From Curtobacterium salicis (GTDB lineage Bacteria; Actinomycetota; Actinomycetes; Actinomycetales; Microbacteriaceae), in contig NZ_JAAOYO010000004.1 in NCBI RefSeq assembly GCF_011759505.1, positions 434,001 through 498,000 of the forward strand: 64,000 bases of DNA, read 5' to 3'. Made by a program: the position numbers and the translations under genes. The notes beneath the pieces were generated by a model that was given only the letters and a program-made list of their open reading frames with translations, was not told the origin of the DNA and ran no database searches. Of this stretch, positions 45,535 to 54,319 are shown piece after piece; positions within the stretch are counted from its first letter, which is position 1; every line of letters starts with the position of its first letter.

Positions 45535-45896
45535 GCTCGCAGACGCCGGCGCCGCTCCTCGCCGCCCTCGAGGCGCGTGACGGGCGACGGTCGGCGTGGA
45601 CGGGCAACGAGTCCGACACCCTCGTGCCGCAGCACCGGCAGGGCGGCATGGGCGGCCGTCGGTCGAAGCACCGGCTGTCGAACGTCGTCTGGTTGGAGTC
45701 GTCGATCAACGGCGAGATCGAGGCGGATCCGGAGATGCAGGCGGAGGCGGTCCGGCGGGGCATCAAGATCGGCGGCCATGACGACCCGGAGCTGGTGGAG
45801 GTGCGGCACGCGGTGCACGGCCTGGTCCTGCTCCGCGACGACGGCGGCGTGCACTACGCGTGGCCGCCGACGGACGGGAGCGCGTCGTGGGGCTGA
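45531..45896 (+). CDS. Phage degenerate HNH-like protein
   Basis: This 121-residue protein contains LVPQHRQGGMGGRRSKHRLS and NVVWLESSINGEIE, which resemble the HxxGMGG...N part of a treble-clef HNH fold often annotated as an HNH or VSR-like protein in actinophages. The usual cysteine pair and catalytic His-Asn-His set are incomplete, so nuclease activity is doubtful. Confidence 0.45.
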   Translation: MSSQTPAPLLAALEARDGRRSAWTGNESDTLVPQHRQGGMGGRRSKHRLSNVVWLESSINGEIEADPEMQAEAVRRGIKIGGHDDPELVEVRHAVHGLVLLRDDGGVHYAWPPTDGSASWG

Positions 45897-46030
45897 GCAG
45901 GACCGCGGTGCTGGCTCACCTGGCCCGGTGGGAGGCGCACCGGAACCCGCTCGTCGCGGCGATGGCGGAGGGCATGAGGACCCGCATCGAGGCGGGCGAG
46001 ATGGACGAACGAGAGGAGGAGGAACCGTGA
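45887..46030 (+). CDS. Phage 47-residue protein
   Basis: This short reading frame starts with GTG inside the end of the previous gene (10-bp overlap) and stops at the TGA that overlaps the next GTG by 4 bp. The overlap chain seen throughout this operon, and absence of any gap, support it. The sequence is helical and Arg/Glu-rich (ending REEEEP). Function unknown. Confidence 0.55.
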   Translation: MGLSRTAVLAHLARWEAHRNPLVAAMAEGMRTRIEAGEMDEREEEEP

Positions 46031-46893
46031 GCTTGAAGGTGATCACGTGGGTGCTGTACGAGGCGCCGGTGACGACGCAGTCGCACCTGCTCGTGCTGCT
46101 CGCCCTCGCGGACCGGGCGCACGACGACGGGTCGGCGGCGTACCCGGCTCGGGAGTGGATCGCAGATCGGGCCCGCTGCTCGGTGCGGAGTGTGGCGTCG
46201 CATCTGCGGGCGCTCGAGGACGCCGGGCTGATCCGGAAGGGCGACCAGGATCTGGTGTCGCACTTCCGTGCGGACCGTCGTCCAGTGGTCTACGACGTCG
46301 TCATGACGGCAGGCAAGTCCTGCACCCCGCCGGTTCACGACGTGCAATCTGACGCGCCACGGGGTGCGAGATCGCGTACTCACGACGTGCAACCTGTTGC
46401 ACACAAACCGTCCCTCTTCTCCTTCGGAGAAGAACCCGTCCAGAACCCGTCCATCGCGCGGGAGGACGACTGGTTCGAATTGGTCTGGACGGTGTGGCCG
46501 AAGCACGACAAGAAGAAGCCCGCTCGGGAGAAGTTCGTGCGGCTCGTGAGGTCGAAGGTGATCGGGCTCGAGGTGCTCGTCGCCGCGATCAGGGACCACG
46601 GGCAGGCGTACACGGCAGGCGGTTGGGACGAGCAGTTCGTGCCCGGGCTGCTGCCCTGGCTGAACCAGGAGCGGTGGAACGACCCGCTCCCGCGACCGCG
46701 TCATGGACGCATGCAGGAACGACAGGACGACACCCTCGCGCTGATCGCGCGGATGGCTGAGGAGGACGCACGAGATGAACAAGCAGGAGACCGCCGCGCT
46801 GTTGGCATGGGCGCAGGGCATCGACAGCCGTCCGCTGACCGAGTTCTCGGCGCGGGCGTGGCACCAGCTGGTGGGCCACGTGCCGTTCGATGA
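46027..46893 (+). CDS. Phage replication initiator-like wHTH protein (late frameshift suspected)
   Basis: This 288-residue reading frame has an N-terminal winged helix (residues 15-85, SVRSVASHLRALEDAGLI) and a C-terminal block ELVWTVWPKHDKKKPAREKF followed by GLLPWLNQERW, the pattern of phage replication proteins with a DnaD-like or helicase-recruiting end. It lies two genes upstream of dnaB. The last 38 codons run into the next gene, have poor third-position GC and are not protein-like. All other pairs here overlap by 1-17 bases, so a one-base change near 46770 is likely to have shifted the natural stop. Confidence 0.7.
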   Translation: MSLKVITWVLYEAPVTTQSHLLVLLALADRAHDDGSAAYPAREWIADRARCSVRSVASHLRALEDAGLIRKGDQDLVSHFRADRRPVVYDVVMTAGKSCTPPVHDVQSDAPRGARSRTHDVQPVAHKPSLFSFGEEPVQNPSIAREDDWFELVWTVWPKHDKKKPAREKFVRLVRSKVIGLEVLVAAIRDHGQAYTAGGWDEQFVPGLLPWLNQERWNDPLPRPRHGRMQERQDDTLALIARMAEEDARDEQAGDRRAVGMGAGHRQPSADRVLGAGVAPAGGPRAVR

Positions 46894-47125
46894 GGCGCTG
46901 GCGGCGGTGCAGCAGCACTACCGCGAGGAGCACCGGTGGATCATGCCGTCGGACGTCCTCGAGCGGTGTGCACCGGATCAGCCGCGGCTCGGCATCGACG
47001 CGACGGCCGAGCTGATGGCGGAGCAGAAGCAGGCGTGGTGTGAGGCGCACGGCGTGACCGTCGAGGAGTTCGACGAGCACGAGGGCGACACCGAGTGGAT
47101 CGAGGCGGTGAGCCGCCGTGGATGA
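46775..47125 (+). CDS. Phage helicase-loader-like protein (G39P type)
   Basis: This 116-residue protein starts MNKQETAALLAWAQGI and contains AWHQLVGHVPFDEALAAVQQH and REEHRWIMPSDVLERC, a layout found in small actinophage proteins related to the loader/inhibitor of phage helicase. It is directly upstream of dnaB and overlaps it by 8 bp, which fits a loader. Third-position GC is high in this frame, so it is the genuine frame of 46775-46893. Confidence 0.65.
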   Translation: MNKQETAALLAWAQGIDSRPLTEFSARAWHQLVGHVPFDEALAAVQQHYREEHRWIMPSDVLERCAPDQPRLGIDATAELMAEQKQAWCEAHGVTVEEFDEHEGDTEWIEAVSRRG

Positions 47126-48425
47126 CGTGCAGCAGTTCGACCAGGTCGCGGAGCAGACCGTCGTCGGTGCGATGCTCCTCGACCGGGACGCCATCTGGAC
47201 CGCCCTCGACGTCCTGACGCCGGCGGACTTCTACAGCCCGAAGCACGAGCACATCGCCCGCGCCGCGGCGTCCCTCGCGGAGCGTGACGAGCCGTCGGAC
47301 ACGATCGCGGTGATCAACGAGCTGCAGCAGAAGGGCCTCATCGGCAACGTCGGCGGGGACGCGTACCTGTTCCAGCTGACGTCGATGGTCGCGACGACGG
47401 CGAACGTCGGCTACCACGCCGACATCGTCCGGCAGAAGGCGATCCGCCGGCGTCTCGCGCAGGCCGGTCTGCAGATCACGCAGATGGGGTCCGCGACCGA
47501 GGGTGACCCGATGAAGCTCGTCGACGAGGCGCAGCAGGCGCTCGAGTTGGTGGCGAAGAACACGCGCGTCGCCGTGCACCCGGTCGGGGACACGATCGAC
47601 GCGACGATCGCCCGGCTGGCGGAGAAGCCGGAGTTCATGTCGACGGGGTTCGAGTCCCTCGACAAGCTGATCGGCGGCCTCGCCGGCGGGAACCTCGTCG
47701 TCATCGGCGCCCGTCCCGGTGAGGGGAAGACGATCTTCGGGATGAACCTGGCGACGATGCTCGCCCGCCGCGGCATGGTCGTGTACGTCTCGCTCGAGAT
47801 GTCGGAGGACGAGCTGCAGTTGCGCCTCATCGCGCAGTTCGGCGAGGTCCACATGAAGTCGCTGCGGAACCACGCGCTGAACGACGAGCAGCGGAAGCGG
47901 GTCGCGATCGCCAGGCAGAAGATGCAGGGCGCGCCGATCTTCATCGACGACCGGTCGACGACGCTCGCGGAGATGCGGGCGTTCATCCGGTCGGTGTCGC
48001 GACGCGGGCCGCTTGCGGGCGTCGTCGTGGACTACCTGCAGCTGTTCGAGGGCGGCGACCCGAAGCAGTCTCGGCAGGAGTTCGTCGGGTCGATGTCGCG
48101 GCAGCTGAAGCTCCTCGCTAAGCAGCTCGGCGTGCCGGTGATCGCCCTGTCGCAGCTGAGCCGGCAGGTGGAGGGCCGGAAGTCGCGGGTGCCGATGCTG
48201 TCGGACCTGCGTGAGTCGGGGTCGATCGAGCAGGACGCGGACGTGGTGCTGCTGCTGTCGTACGACCGGAAGACGCCGGCGGATCTGACGGTCGCGGTGG
48301 CGAAGAACCGGCATGGGGAGAACGGGGAGGTGTCGTTGATCTGGCAGGGCCAGTTCGCGCGCCTCAGGGACAGGGGTTGGTCGCCGCACGGTGCGGTGCC
48401 ACTTGACGGAGCGGAGGCCGCCTGA
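47118..48425 (+). CDS. dnaB: Replicative DNA helicase DnaB
   Basis: This 435-residue phage DnaB-family helicase has a helical N-terminal domain (1-100), a linker and a RecA-like core with Walker A GARPGEGKT (197-205). Walker B-like GVVVDYLQLF and the SQLSRQVEGR loop follow. It unwinds the fork as a hexamer, 5' to 3'. It starts with GTG and overlaps the loader-like gene; no dnaG-like primase gene lies in the visible part of the prophage, so host primase is presumably used. Confidence 0.95.
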   Translation: MDDVQQFDQVAEQTVVGAMLLDRDAIWTALDVLTPADFYSPKHEHIARAAASLAERDEPSDTIAVINELQQKGLIGNVGGDAYLFQLTSMVATTANVGYHADIVRQKAIRRRLAQAGLQITQMGSATEGDPMKLVDEAQQALELVAKNTRVAVHPVGDTIDATIARLAEKPEFMSTGFESLDKLIGGLAGGNLVVIGARPGEGKTIFGMNLATMLARRGMVVYVSLEMSEDELQLRLIAQFGEVHMKSLRNHALNDEQRKRVAIARQKMQGAPIFIDDRSTTLAEMRAFIRSVSRRGPLAGVVVDYLQLFEGGDPKQSRQEFVGSMSRQLKLLAKQLGVPVIALSQLSRQVEGRKSRVPMLSDLRESGSIEQDADVVLLLSYDRKTPADLTVAVAKNRHGENGEVSLIWQGQFARLRDRGWSPHGAVPLDGAEAA

Positions 48426-48757
48426 TGGCGACGAAGAAGACGATCACGAAGACGACCACCGAGGTCAGGAACGTGTTCACGGTGATGACGGACCTCGGAG
48501 ACCAGCACGTCTCTCGGCGCTTCGAAGGGGCATGGGCCAGTAGCGAGCGTGACCTCGAGGACCCCAACGTCGTCGGGCGATCGATCGACCAGCAGTTCGC
48601 TGAGCTCTGCCAGGAGTGGGGGCTGGGCCACCAGACAGCGCTGAGCGTGTTCCAGATCGAGAAGCGGACGACGCACTACGTCCAGGAGGTCGACATCGAA
48701 GCGACCGAGATGAGCAGGCGCGTCGTCGAGACAGGCGCTACGGACGGGAGCGACTGA
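48425..48757 (+). CDS. Phage hypothetical protein
   Basis: This 110-residue protein has a basic start (MATKKTITKTTTEVRNVFTV) and a tail rich in Glu/Thr, mixed alpha/beta. 1-bp overlap with dnaB and ATG overlap with the next gene. Function unknown. Confidence 0.6.
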   Translation: MATKKTITKTTTEVRNVFTVMTDLGDQHVSRRFEGAWASSERDLEDPNVVGRSIDQQFAELCQEWGLGHQTALSVFQIEKRTTHYVQEVDIEATEMSRRVVETGATDGSD

Positions 48758-48963
48758 TGGGCGTCACGAGGACGAGAACCGAGACCATCGCCGACGCGTG
48801 GGCTGACGACTTCGGCGGCGTGTCCGTCGAGGTCCGCGGCACGCAGGCGCAGCTCGAGATCGCGGAGGCAGCCCAGCTCCGCGACGAGCTGGACGAAGCA
48901 ATCAGCGCGGCACTGGCTTGCCGCATCGAGAAGGCCGCCCCGGCGGCAGAGACGGAGAACTGA
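48757..48963 (+). CDS. Phage small hypothetical protein
   Basis: This 68-residue protein has the helix [20 protein letters not shown], suggesting a helical dimer, and ends 1 bp before ssb. No motif. Confidence 0.6.
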   Translation: MGVTRTRTETIADAWADDFGGVSVEVRGTQAQLEIAEAAQLRDELDEAISAALACRIEKAAPAAETEN

Positions 48964-48964
48964 G

Positions 48965-49450
48965 ATGGCTGGCGAAACGATCATCACCGTGGTGGGGAAC
49001 CTCACCGCAGACCCCGAGCTCCGGTACACGCAGAACGGTAAGGCCGTCGCGAACTTCACGATCGCGTCCACGCCGCGGACGTTCGACCGGCAGGCGAACG
49101 AGTGGAAGGACGGCGACGCGCTGTTCCTCCGGTCCAGCGTCTGGGGCGAGTTCGCCGAGCACGTGTCCGGGTCGCTGACGAAGGGCAGCCGCGTCATCGT
49201 CCAGGGCCGTCTCCGTCAGCGGTCGTACCAGGACCGCGAGGGCAACCAGCGCACGAGCATCGAGCTCGAGGTCGACGAGATCGGCCCGTCCCTCCGGTAC
49301 GCCACCGCAGCGGTCACACGGGCCACCAGCGGCCGAACGGGAGGCCAGGCGGCTGACAACCCGTCCTGGGCTCCGCAGGGCGCTCAGCAGCCGCAGGCGG
49401 ACACGTGGACGCAGCCCGGCGGCACGTACGACGACGAGACCCCGTTCTGA
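48965..49450 (+). CDS. ssb: Single-stranded DNA-binding protein
   Basis: This 161-residue protein has the SSB OB-fold (1-112; [39 protein letters not shown]). A Gly/Gln-rich linker and the acidic tip YDDETPF that binds replication partners follow. It protects unwound DNA from the DnaB fork and can work with RecT. ATG preceded by GAGA spacing. Confidence 0.95.
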   Translation: MAGETIITVVGNLTADPELRYTQNGKAVANFTIASTPRTFDRQANEWKDGDALFLRSSVWGEFAEHVSGSLTKGSRVIVQGRLRQRSYQDREGNQRTSIELEVDEIGPSLRYATAAVTRATSGRTGGQAADNPSWAPQGAQQPQADTWTQPGGTYDDETPF

Positions 49451-49770
49451 TGGGAATCACGGCTCAGCGCGTCCCGAGTGAGCTCGAGCGGCGTGTGCTG
49501 TACAAGCTCAGCGAGCCCGTCACGACTGACGAGATGCCCGACCCGTTTACGCACGTCGTGGTCAGCCTCGGCAGCCTCGGTGACACGTGTGCGTTCCCCG
49601 CAAGCGCCAGTGGGGCGATCCTCGACTTCTTCGGCTTCGGCTTCGCGGACGGCCCGAACCGGTGGCTGACCGACGGGGAGCTCGACGACTACGTCGAGCA
49701 TTGCATCCAGCAGCACGAGAAGGACGGCGGGGCAGGCACGACCGACTACGAGAGCAGGAGCAACGCATGA
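49450..49770 (+). CDS. Phage hypothetical protein
   Basis: This 106-residue protein has LERRVLYKLSEPVTTDEMPD at the start and an acidic tail (LTDGELDDYVEHCIQQHEKD). It overlaps ssb by 1 bp and the next gene by 4 bp. Function unknown. Confidence 0.6.
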   Translation: MGITAQRVPSELERRVLYKLSEPVTTDEMPDPFTHVVVSLGSLGDTCAFPASASGAILDFFGFGFADGPNRWLTDGELDDYVEHCIQQHEKDGGAGTTDYESRSNA

Positions 49771-50423
49771 CCGACACCCTCGAGCTCGACGACGAGACCG
49801 CCCTCGCCCTCGCCGCCGCACGAGCACGCCGCACCCTCAACGACGCACCGGGCCTCATCGCGTACGCCCGCAGCCTCGCCGTCCCCTCCCTCGGCGTCAT
49901 GAGCGACGGCATGCCCCGGGCCACGTCGAAGGAGGCGCCGCTCCCGTTCCGCGCTGACGCGATCGACGACACCGACGACGCGTACGCCCGCATCGTGCAG
50001 TGGGTGACGAACTGGGCCGACCGCCTCCAGGTCAACCCACCCGCGACCGTCGTCGTCGTGTGGAAGCGCGACGGGCAGGAGCAAGGCTTCCGCGCCGAAG
50101 CCACCCCGGCCGGCGCCGGGCAGCTGGTGCAGATCCTCGTCACCTGGCTGCTCATCCGGTGGGACGCGATCCTCACCGACAGCGCCGGACCCGTGTTCAT
50201 CGACGACGTGAACGACATCTTCCGAGCCCTGTCCGGCAAGTACCCGCGAGCACCACGACGACCCCGCGACGTCCACGCCCGCCAGTGCCCGGTCTGCGGA
50301 GAGCACGCCATCGGCGCGGTGTGGCACTCCGAAGACGTCCACGACGTCGCCGTGCAGTGCGAGGCGTGCACGTACGAGGTCCCGACGAAGACGTACCGGC
50401 AGGTCCTGGACTGGATCGGATGA
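49767..50423 (+). CDS. Phage protein with C-terminal zinc ribbon
   Basis: This 218-residue protein has a helical N-terminal part and a C-terminal zinc ribbon RQCPVCGEHAIGAVW ... AVQCEACTYEV with two CxxC pairs. It precedes the last HTH gene of the early operon. Similar proteins occur in actinophages without assigned roles. Confidence 0.65.
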   Translation: MTDTLELDDETALALAAARARRTLNDAPGLIAYARSLAVPSLGVMSDGMPRATSKEAPLPFRADAIDDTDDAYARIVQWVTNWADRLQVNPPATVVVVWKRDGQEQGFRAEATPAGAGQLVQILVTWLLIRWDAILTDSAGPVFIDDVNDIFRALSGKYPRAPRRPRDVHARQCPVCGEHAIGAVWHSEDVHDVAVQCEACTYEVPTKTYRQVLDWIG

Positions 50424-50614
50424 CGGCGGAGATCCTCACCCTCGACGCGGCAGCGAAGCGGATCCGCCGCAGCAAGCGGACCATCAAGCAGTGGGCCACC
50501 AACGGGATGGACACGGTGCTCTACCAGGGACGCCGGTACGTCCGCCTCGACGTCCTCGTGCAGTACGCGGCAGAGCACGGACGACGGCGAGGACGGGCCC
50601 GCGACTCGCCGTAA
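50420..50614 (+). CDS. Phage small HTH protein
   Basis: This 64-residue protein has LDAAAKRIRRSKRTIKQWAT followed by a basic tail, an HTH_17/MerR-like winged fold. It is the last gene before the terminator and may be a late-gene regulator. Confidence 0.65.
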   Translation: MTAEILTLDAAAKRIRRSKRTIKQWATNGMDTVLYQGRRYVRLDVLVQYAAEHGRRRGRARDSP

Positions 50615-50629
50615 ACCTGAACTGCCCTC

Positions 50630-50645
50630 CCAGTGTGTACACTGG
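50630..50645. promoter_or_regulatory. Palindromic operator-like site
   Basis: CCAGTG and CACTGG flank a 4-base centre TGTA, 15 bp after the last early gene. It may be an operator or a small hairpin. Confidence 0.4.
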
Positions 50646-50686
50646 CGCTAGCGAACCTCCACGCCGGGTCACCGGAACGGAGCAAC

Positions 50687-50719
50687 CGAAGGCCCTCACC
50701 ATCATGGTGGGGGCCTTCG
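50687..50719 (+). terminator. Terminator ending the early operon
   Basis: A 14-bp stem starting CGAAGGCCC with a 5-base loop ATCAT and closing GGGCCTTCG (one G-T pair) stands 72 bp after the last early gene. Confidence 0.75.
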
Positions 50720-50947
50720 TCGTACCCCCGGTGAGGCGTCGTTGCCCCGGGCCACGGGGCTGATCCGCCCGGCCGTCGGTGGCGAACGGATCCCGGGCCG
50801 GTGTTCTTGAGGGAGACGCCGGCCCATGACTTCGGCGGGGACGTCAACGCGGCCGCGCTGACCGCGAAGGACCGCCACAATCCGGACTGACCTGTCACCC
50901 CGGAGCGGTACCTGCGTCCCCGCCGTCCACCCTGTGAGGAGCAGCCG

Positions 50948-51235
50948 ATGCCTCGAGGTGGAAGCCGCCGGCACACGGAGATGCGCGCCGAGGAGAAGAC
51001 CCGGTGGCGCGCCGTCAACGCCCCCTGCTCCCTCTGCGGTCAGGCGACCATCGACTGGGACGCACCAGCGAACACGCCGGACGCCCTCGAGGTGGACCAC
51101 ACCCTGCCGGTGAAGACGCACCCGCACCTCGAGTTCGAGCCGTCGAACCGGAAGCCGTCGCATCACCGCTGCAACCGCGCGAAGGGCGCCGGCGCTGCAG
51201 CCCCCGGCATCGGCGTCACATCGGAGGCATGGTGA
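50948..51235 (+). CDS. HNH endonuclease next to terminase
   Basis: This 95-residue protein has a CSLC pair, LEVDHTLPVKTHPH and HHRCNRAKG, a complete HNH motif with the second Cys pair replaced by one Cys. Phage HNH proteins beside terminase help specific cutting at cos sites in some siphoviruses. The position before the small terminase fits that role. Start ATG with GAGG upstream. Confidence 0.8.
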   Translation: MPRGGSRRHTEMRAEEKTRWRAVNAPCSLCGQATIDWDAPANTPDALEVDHTLPVKTHPHLEFEPSNRKPSHHRCNRAKGAGAAAPGIGVTSEAW

Positions 51236-51453
51236 TCAGGCAGTGGCTCGTGCGGCGCCGAGAGCAGGCGCTCGAAGAACTCGGCGAGGTGCTTCGCGCG
51301 CAGGATGAGAACCAAGCCGGGTACCTGGCTGGAGGCGACCGAAACCTGCTCGTCGCGCAGGTGGAGGCCATGTTCGAGGAACCGGGTGCTCGGCGCCGGC
51401 TACACCGCGCAGACCGCGCGCTCGATCTCTGGACGCTCGGCGGGCGCTGGTGA
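51229..51453 (+). CDS. Phage hypothetical protein
   Basis: This 74-residue helical protein (RRREQALEELGEVLRAQDEN) starts with ATG (or GTG three bases on) and overlaps HNH. Possible late-module accessory. Confidence 0.55.
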   Translation: MVIRQWLVRRREQALEELGEVLRAQDENQAGYLAGGDRNLLVAQVEAMFEEPGARRRLHRADRALDLWTLGGRW

Positions 51454-51752
51454 TCTGCCACACCCCCGACTGCCCGGCATCACAGTCGGTAGACGAGTTC
51501 GGTCGGAGGCCCAGCGTGGAGCACGGTCCGATCACCCACTCCGTCCTCGGCACCACCGGACACCACCTCCTGAACCGGCACACCCGCGGCGAACTGCCCG
51601 ACCACCTGCACACGTGGACACCGGCCGCTCTCGACCGGGCACACGCCGACCTGACCGCCGAGATCGACCGCACCACCCGGTACCTCGCGGCTCTCATCGA
51701 CACCCGGTACACGGTCATCACCCACGGGGTGGACGGTGTGCACCCACGGTGA
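51450..51752 (+). CDS. Phage hypothetical protein
   Basis: This 100-residue His- and Thr-rich protein has EHGPITHSVLGTTGHHLLNR and TAEIDRTTRYLAALID. GTG start overlaps the previous stop. Function unknown. Confidence 0.55.
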   Translation: MICHTPDCPASQSVDEFGRRPSVEHGPITHSVLGTTGHHLLNRHTRGELPDHLHTWTPAALDRAHADLTAEIDRTTRYLAALIDTRYTVITHGVDGVHPR

Positions 51753-51921
51753 CCGGGAAGCGTGCACCTGCCACCGCACCAGGACGAACCGTTGGCCGAT
51801 CGCGGCCAACACCACTGACCACCTGCACGGCGAGGACGTAACCGACGCAGTCGGCTTCGGGGGCACCGCCAAGGCTTTCGACCGGGGACGGCATCCCGGC
51901 CGCCGTGCAGGCCAGACCTGA
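51736..51921 (+). CDS. Phage small Cys/His-rich protein
   Basis: This 61-residue frame opens VCTHGDREACTCHR, with three Cys and two His that could bind a metal. GTG start, 17-bp overlap with the previous gene. Support is modest. Confidence 0.4.
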   Translation: MCTHGDREACTCHRTRTNRWPIAANTTDHLHGEDVTDAVGFGGTAKAFDRGRHPGRRAGQT

Positions 51922-51940
51922 GCAATGAGAGGATCCCCGC

Positions 51941-52141
51941 ATGGGAACGAAGCAGATGCTCGCGAAGTACCTCGCAGTGCGATCGCCGACTCGCCCTCAC
52001 ACCCACACGCGAAGTGAACGAGCCGTCGACGCCGCACTCCGAGTTCTGGAGAGCCCCCTACACGCAGCCACCGCGCTCTGGCGCCCCGCTGTGGTCATAG
52101 CAGCCACCAGCACGCTCGTAGCCGTCCTCCTGACCCGCTGA
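51941..52141 (+). CDS. Phage small membrane protein
   Basis: This 66-residue protein has a basic N-terminal half and one C-terminal helix (WRPAVVIAATSTLVAVLLTR), a tail-anchored layout. GAGGA lies about 10 bases upstream of the ATG. Function unknown. Confidence 0.5.
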   Translation: MGTKQMLAKYLAVRSPTRPHTHTRSERAVDAALRVLESPLHAATALWRPAVVIAATSTLVAVLLTR

Positions 52142-52269
52142 GGGGTAGGGGCGGTCAGATCGCCACGACCCCGAGCACGGGCCCAACCGCCGGGAGTGAT
52201 CTTCCCCATCCGGGGTTGGGGTTCTCGTGACATCACGTCACGCGTCACGCGCACGAGGAGGTGTCACGC

Positions 52270-52722
52270 ATGGTCTCGGATGAGGTGAAGCGGGCGGCTG
52301 CTCGTGAGCGGGCGCGGAAGTACCGGGCGCGGAAGCGTGAGTCGGAGGGATCGGCACGTCCTGAGCGGCGTGACGTTCAGCCGGGCAGGGTGATGCGCGA
52401 TGCGGTGGACCGGTCGCTGGCGGCGATGAAGTGGTTGACGCCGTCGGATGACGGTGCGGTGTCGCAGGCTCGGCTGCTGGCTGAGCAGGTGGACGTGCTG
52501 ACGGCGGAGGGCGCGACGACGAAGCTGCTGGCTGCGCATCGTGCGCTGTCGTCGGTGTTGGGGGCGCTGGCGGGAACGCCGACGATGCGTCTGCAGCATG
52601 AGCTCCGGTCGCTGCGTGCGGCGGGGCGGACGGACGAGGAGCCCGATGAGCGCGACGACGAGCAAGAGCGCCCGGACAGCGTCACGGCCATCCCGCGGCC
52701 GGCAGCCCGCCGTCCGGCGTAA
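52270..52722 (+). CDS. Terminase small subunit-like protein
   Basis: This 150-residue, highly charged helical protein (VKRAAARERARKYRARKRES at the start) is placed directly before the large terminase. ATG at 52270 with GAGGAG 9 bases upstream; a GTG at 52261 is a poorer alternative. It overlaps the large subunit by 77 bp. Small terminases bind the packaging site, and sequence alone would not prove the family. Confidence 0.7.
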   Translation: MVSDEVKRAAARERARKYRARKRESEGSARPERRDVQPGRVMRDAVDRSLAAMKWLTPSDDGAVSQARLLAEQVDVLTAEGATTKLLAAHRALSSVLGALAGTPTMRLQHELRSLRAAGRTDEEPDERDDEQERPDSVTAIPRPAARRPA

Positions 52723-54304
52723 GCGGTTCGGGTCGGTCACGCCGCGCATCTGGACGCGGCCGCTGCGGAAGCTGACGCCGGAGACGTCGCTCGGCTTCGA
52801 CGCTGTCGCGTTCGCGGACTGGGTGCGCGACCGGCTCGAGCAGATCGCGGCGGCGGACCCCGATCAGGCGGATGTCCTCGAGATCGTGCCGCGGCTGCTC
52901 GAGTGGCAGCGGTGGCTGCTGATCCACGCGCTCGAGCTGCTGCCGGGCCCGGAGCTGATCTTCCGGTTCCGCACGGTCCTGCTGCTGGTGAGCCGCCAGA
53001 ACGGCAAGACCGTGATCCTGATCTACCTGCTGCTGTGGCGGCTGTTCCAGGACGGCGCTCGCACGATCGTCGGGACGGCGCAGTCGCTCGACATCGCCGA
53101 GGAGGCGTGGGACGCGGTCCGCCAGGTGGCGGAGGCGATCCCGGAGCTGTCCGACGACGTGAAGAAGATCCGCACGGCGAACGGCCGGCAGGCGATCATC
53201 CTCGACACGAACCAGCGGTACAAGATCGCGGCGGCGAACCGTCGCGGCGGCCGCGGCCTGTCTGGCGACTGCGTCGTCCTCGACGAGCTCCGTGAGCACC
53301 AGTCGTGGGATGCATGGTCGTCGGTGTCGAAGACGACGCTCGCCCGGCAGCGTGCACAGGTGTGGGGCGTGTCCAGCGCGGGCAACGCGACGTCGCTGGT
53401 GCTCCGGCATCTGCGGAAGGTGGCGCTCGCCGCACTCGGCATCGACGAGATGCGTGACGCAGCAGAGGCCGCGGCTGACATCGACGATGACCTGCTGGAC
53501 GACTCGGCGCTCGGCATCTTCGAGTGGTCGGCGGCGCCGGACGCCGATGTGCGCGACCGTGACGCGTGGGCGCAGGCGAACCCGTCCATGGGGCACACGA
53601 TCACCGAGGCGGCGATCGCTGCCGCTCTCGCCACGGACCCGGAGCACGTGTTCCTCACCGAGGTGATGTGCCGGTTCGTGAACACGGCCGCAGCGGGCCC
53701 CTTCCCAAACCGCTCGTGGGAAGCCATCCGCGTGGAGCGCGTCGAACGCGATGCCGCCCGCACGGCCACGTACTGCGTTGACGTCTCGCATGACCGCACC
53801 TGGTCGTCGATCGTCGTCGCGTTCTGGGACACCGTCGGCCGCCGCCGCGTCGAGCTCGTCGCTCGAGCGCCCGGCACCGAGTGGGTCATCCCGTGGCTCC
53901 TCAGTCCGGACCGCAAGATCCAGCCCGAGCACGTGACGCTGCAGACCCGCGGCGCCCCGGTGTCCTCGCTCGTTGACGACTTCGCTCGCGCTGGCATCGA
54001 ACTCGTCGAGTGGCAGGGCCCCGACCTTGCTCGGGCGTCGGGCGTCACGTTCGATGCTGTCCGCCGCGCGGTCGACGAGGACGACCCGCAGGTGGTCCTC
54101 ACGCACGGGAACCAGCCGCCGCTGGACATCGCGGCGACGACCGCGGTCATCAAGCCGCTCGGTGACGGCTGGGTCATCGACCGGCAGAAGTCGCCGGAGG
54201 ACGCCGCTCCGCTCGTCGCGGCGCTTGGAGCGCTGTGGCTGCTCAACACCAACCCCACGATCGTGCGCTCGGCCTACGAGGACGAGGGCGCGTTCGTGCT
54301 CTGA
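52646..54304 (+). CDS. Terminase large subunit
   Basis: This 552-residue packaging motor has Walker A S116-RQNGKT, Walker B C209VVLDELRE and a C-terminal RNase H-type nuclease with the first acidic residue in YCVDVSHDRTW. It uses ATP to pump DNA into the prohead and cuts the concatemer. Length and order are typical. Start ATG inside the small subunit gene. Confidence 0.93.
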   Translation: MSATTSKSARTASRPSRGRQPAVRRKRFGSVTPRIWTRPLRKLTPETSLGFDAVAFADWVRDRLEQIAAADPDQADVLEIVPRLLEWQRWLLIHALELLPGPELIFRFRTVLLLVSRQNGKTVILIYLLLWRLFQDGARTIVGTAQSLDIAEEAWDAVRQVAEAIPELSDDVKKIRTANGRQAIILDTNQRYKIAAANRRGGRGLSGDCVVLDELREHQSWDAWSSVSKTTLARQRAQVWGVSSAGNATSLVLRHLRKVALAALGIDEMRDAAEAAADIDDDLLDDSALGIFEWSAAPDADVRDRDAWAQANPSMGHTITEAAIAAALATDPEHVFLTEVMCRFVNTAAAGPFPNRSWEAIRVERVERDAARTATYCVDVSHDRTWSSIVVAFWDTVGRRRVELVARAPGTEWVIPWLLSPDRKIQPEHVTLQTRGAPVSSLVDDFARAGIELVEWQGPDLARASGVTFDAVRRAVDEDDPQVVLTHGNQPPLDIAATTAVIKPLGDGWVIDRQKSPEDAAPLVAALGALWLLNTNPTIVRSAYEDEGAFVL

Positions 54305-54319
54305 CACATGGAGGTCGCC

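Larger units (their letters stand above)
50615..50947. other. Non-coding gap between early and late operons
   Basis: This 333-bp gap holds an inverted repeat CCAGTG-TGTA-CACTGG (50630-50645) and the hairpin at 50687-50719. The rest shows no gene I can support. TACACT at 50638 could be a -10 for late transcription, but no matching -35 is visible. Confidence 0.6.

Noticed and set aside
50801-50890. 29-codon GTG frame ending NPD in the gap before HNH
   Set aside because: Sequence is mildly protein-like but there is no ribosome-binding site and it follows a terminator; support too weak.
50521-51166. Leftward frames across the early/late gap
   Set aside because: No family signal, no ribosome-binding site and wrong strand for the module.
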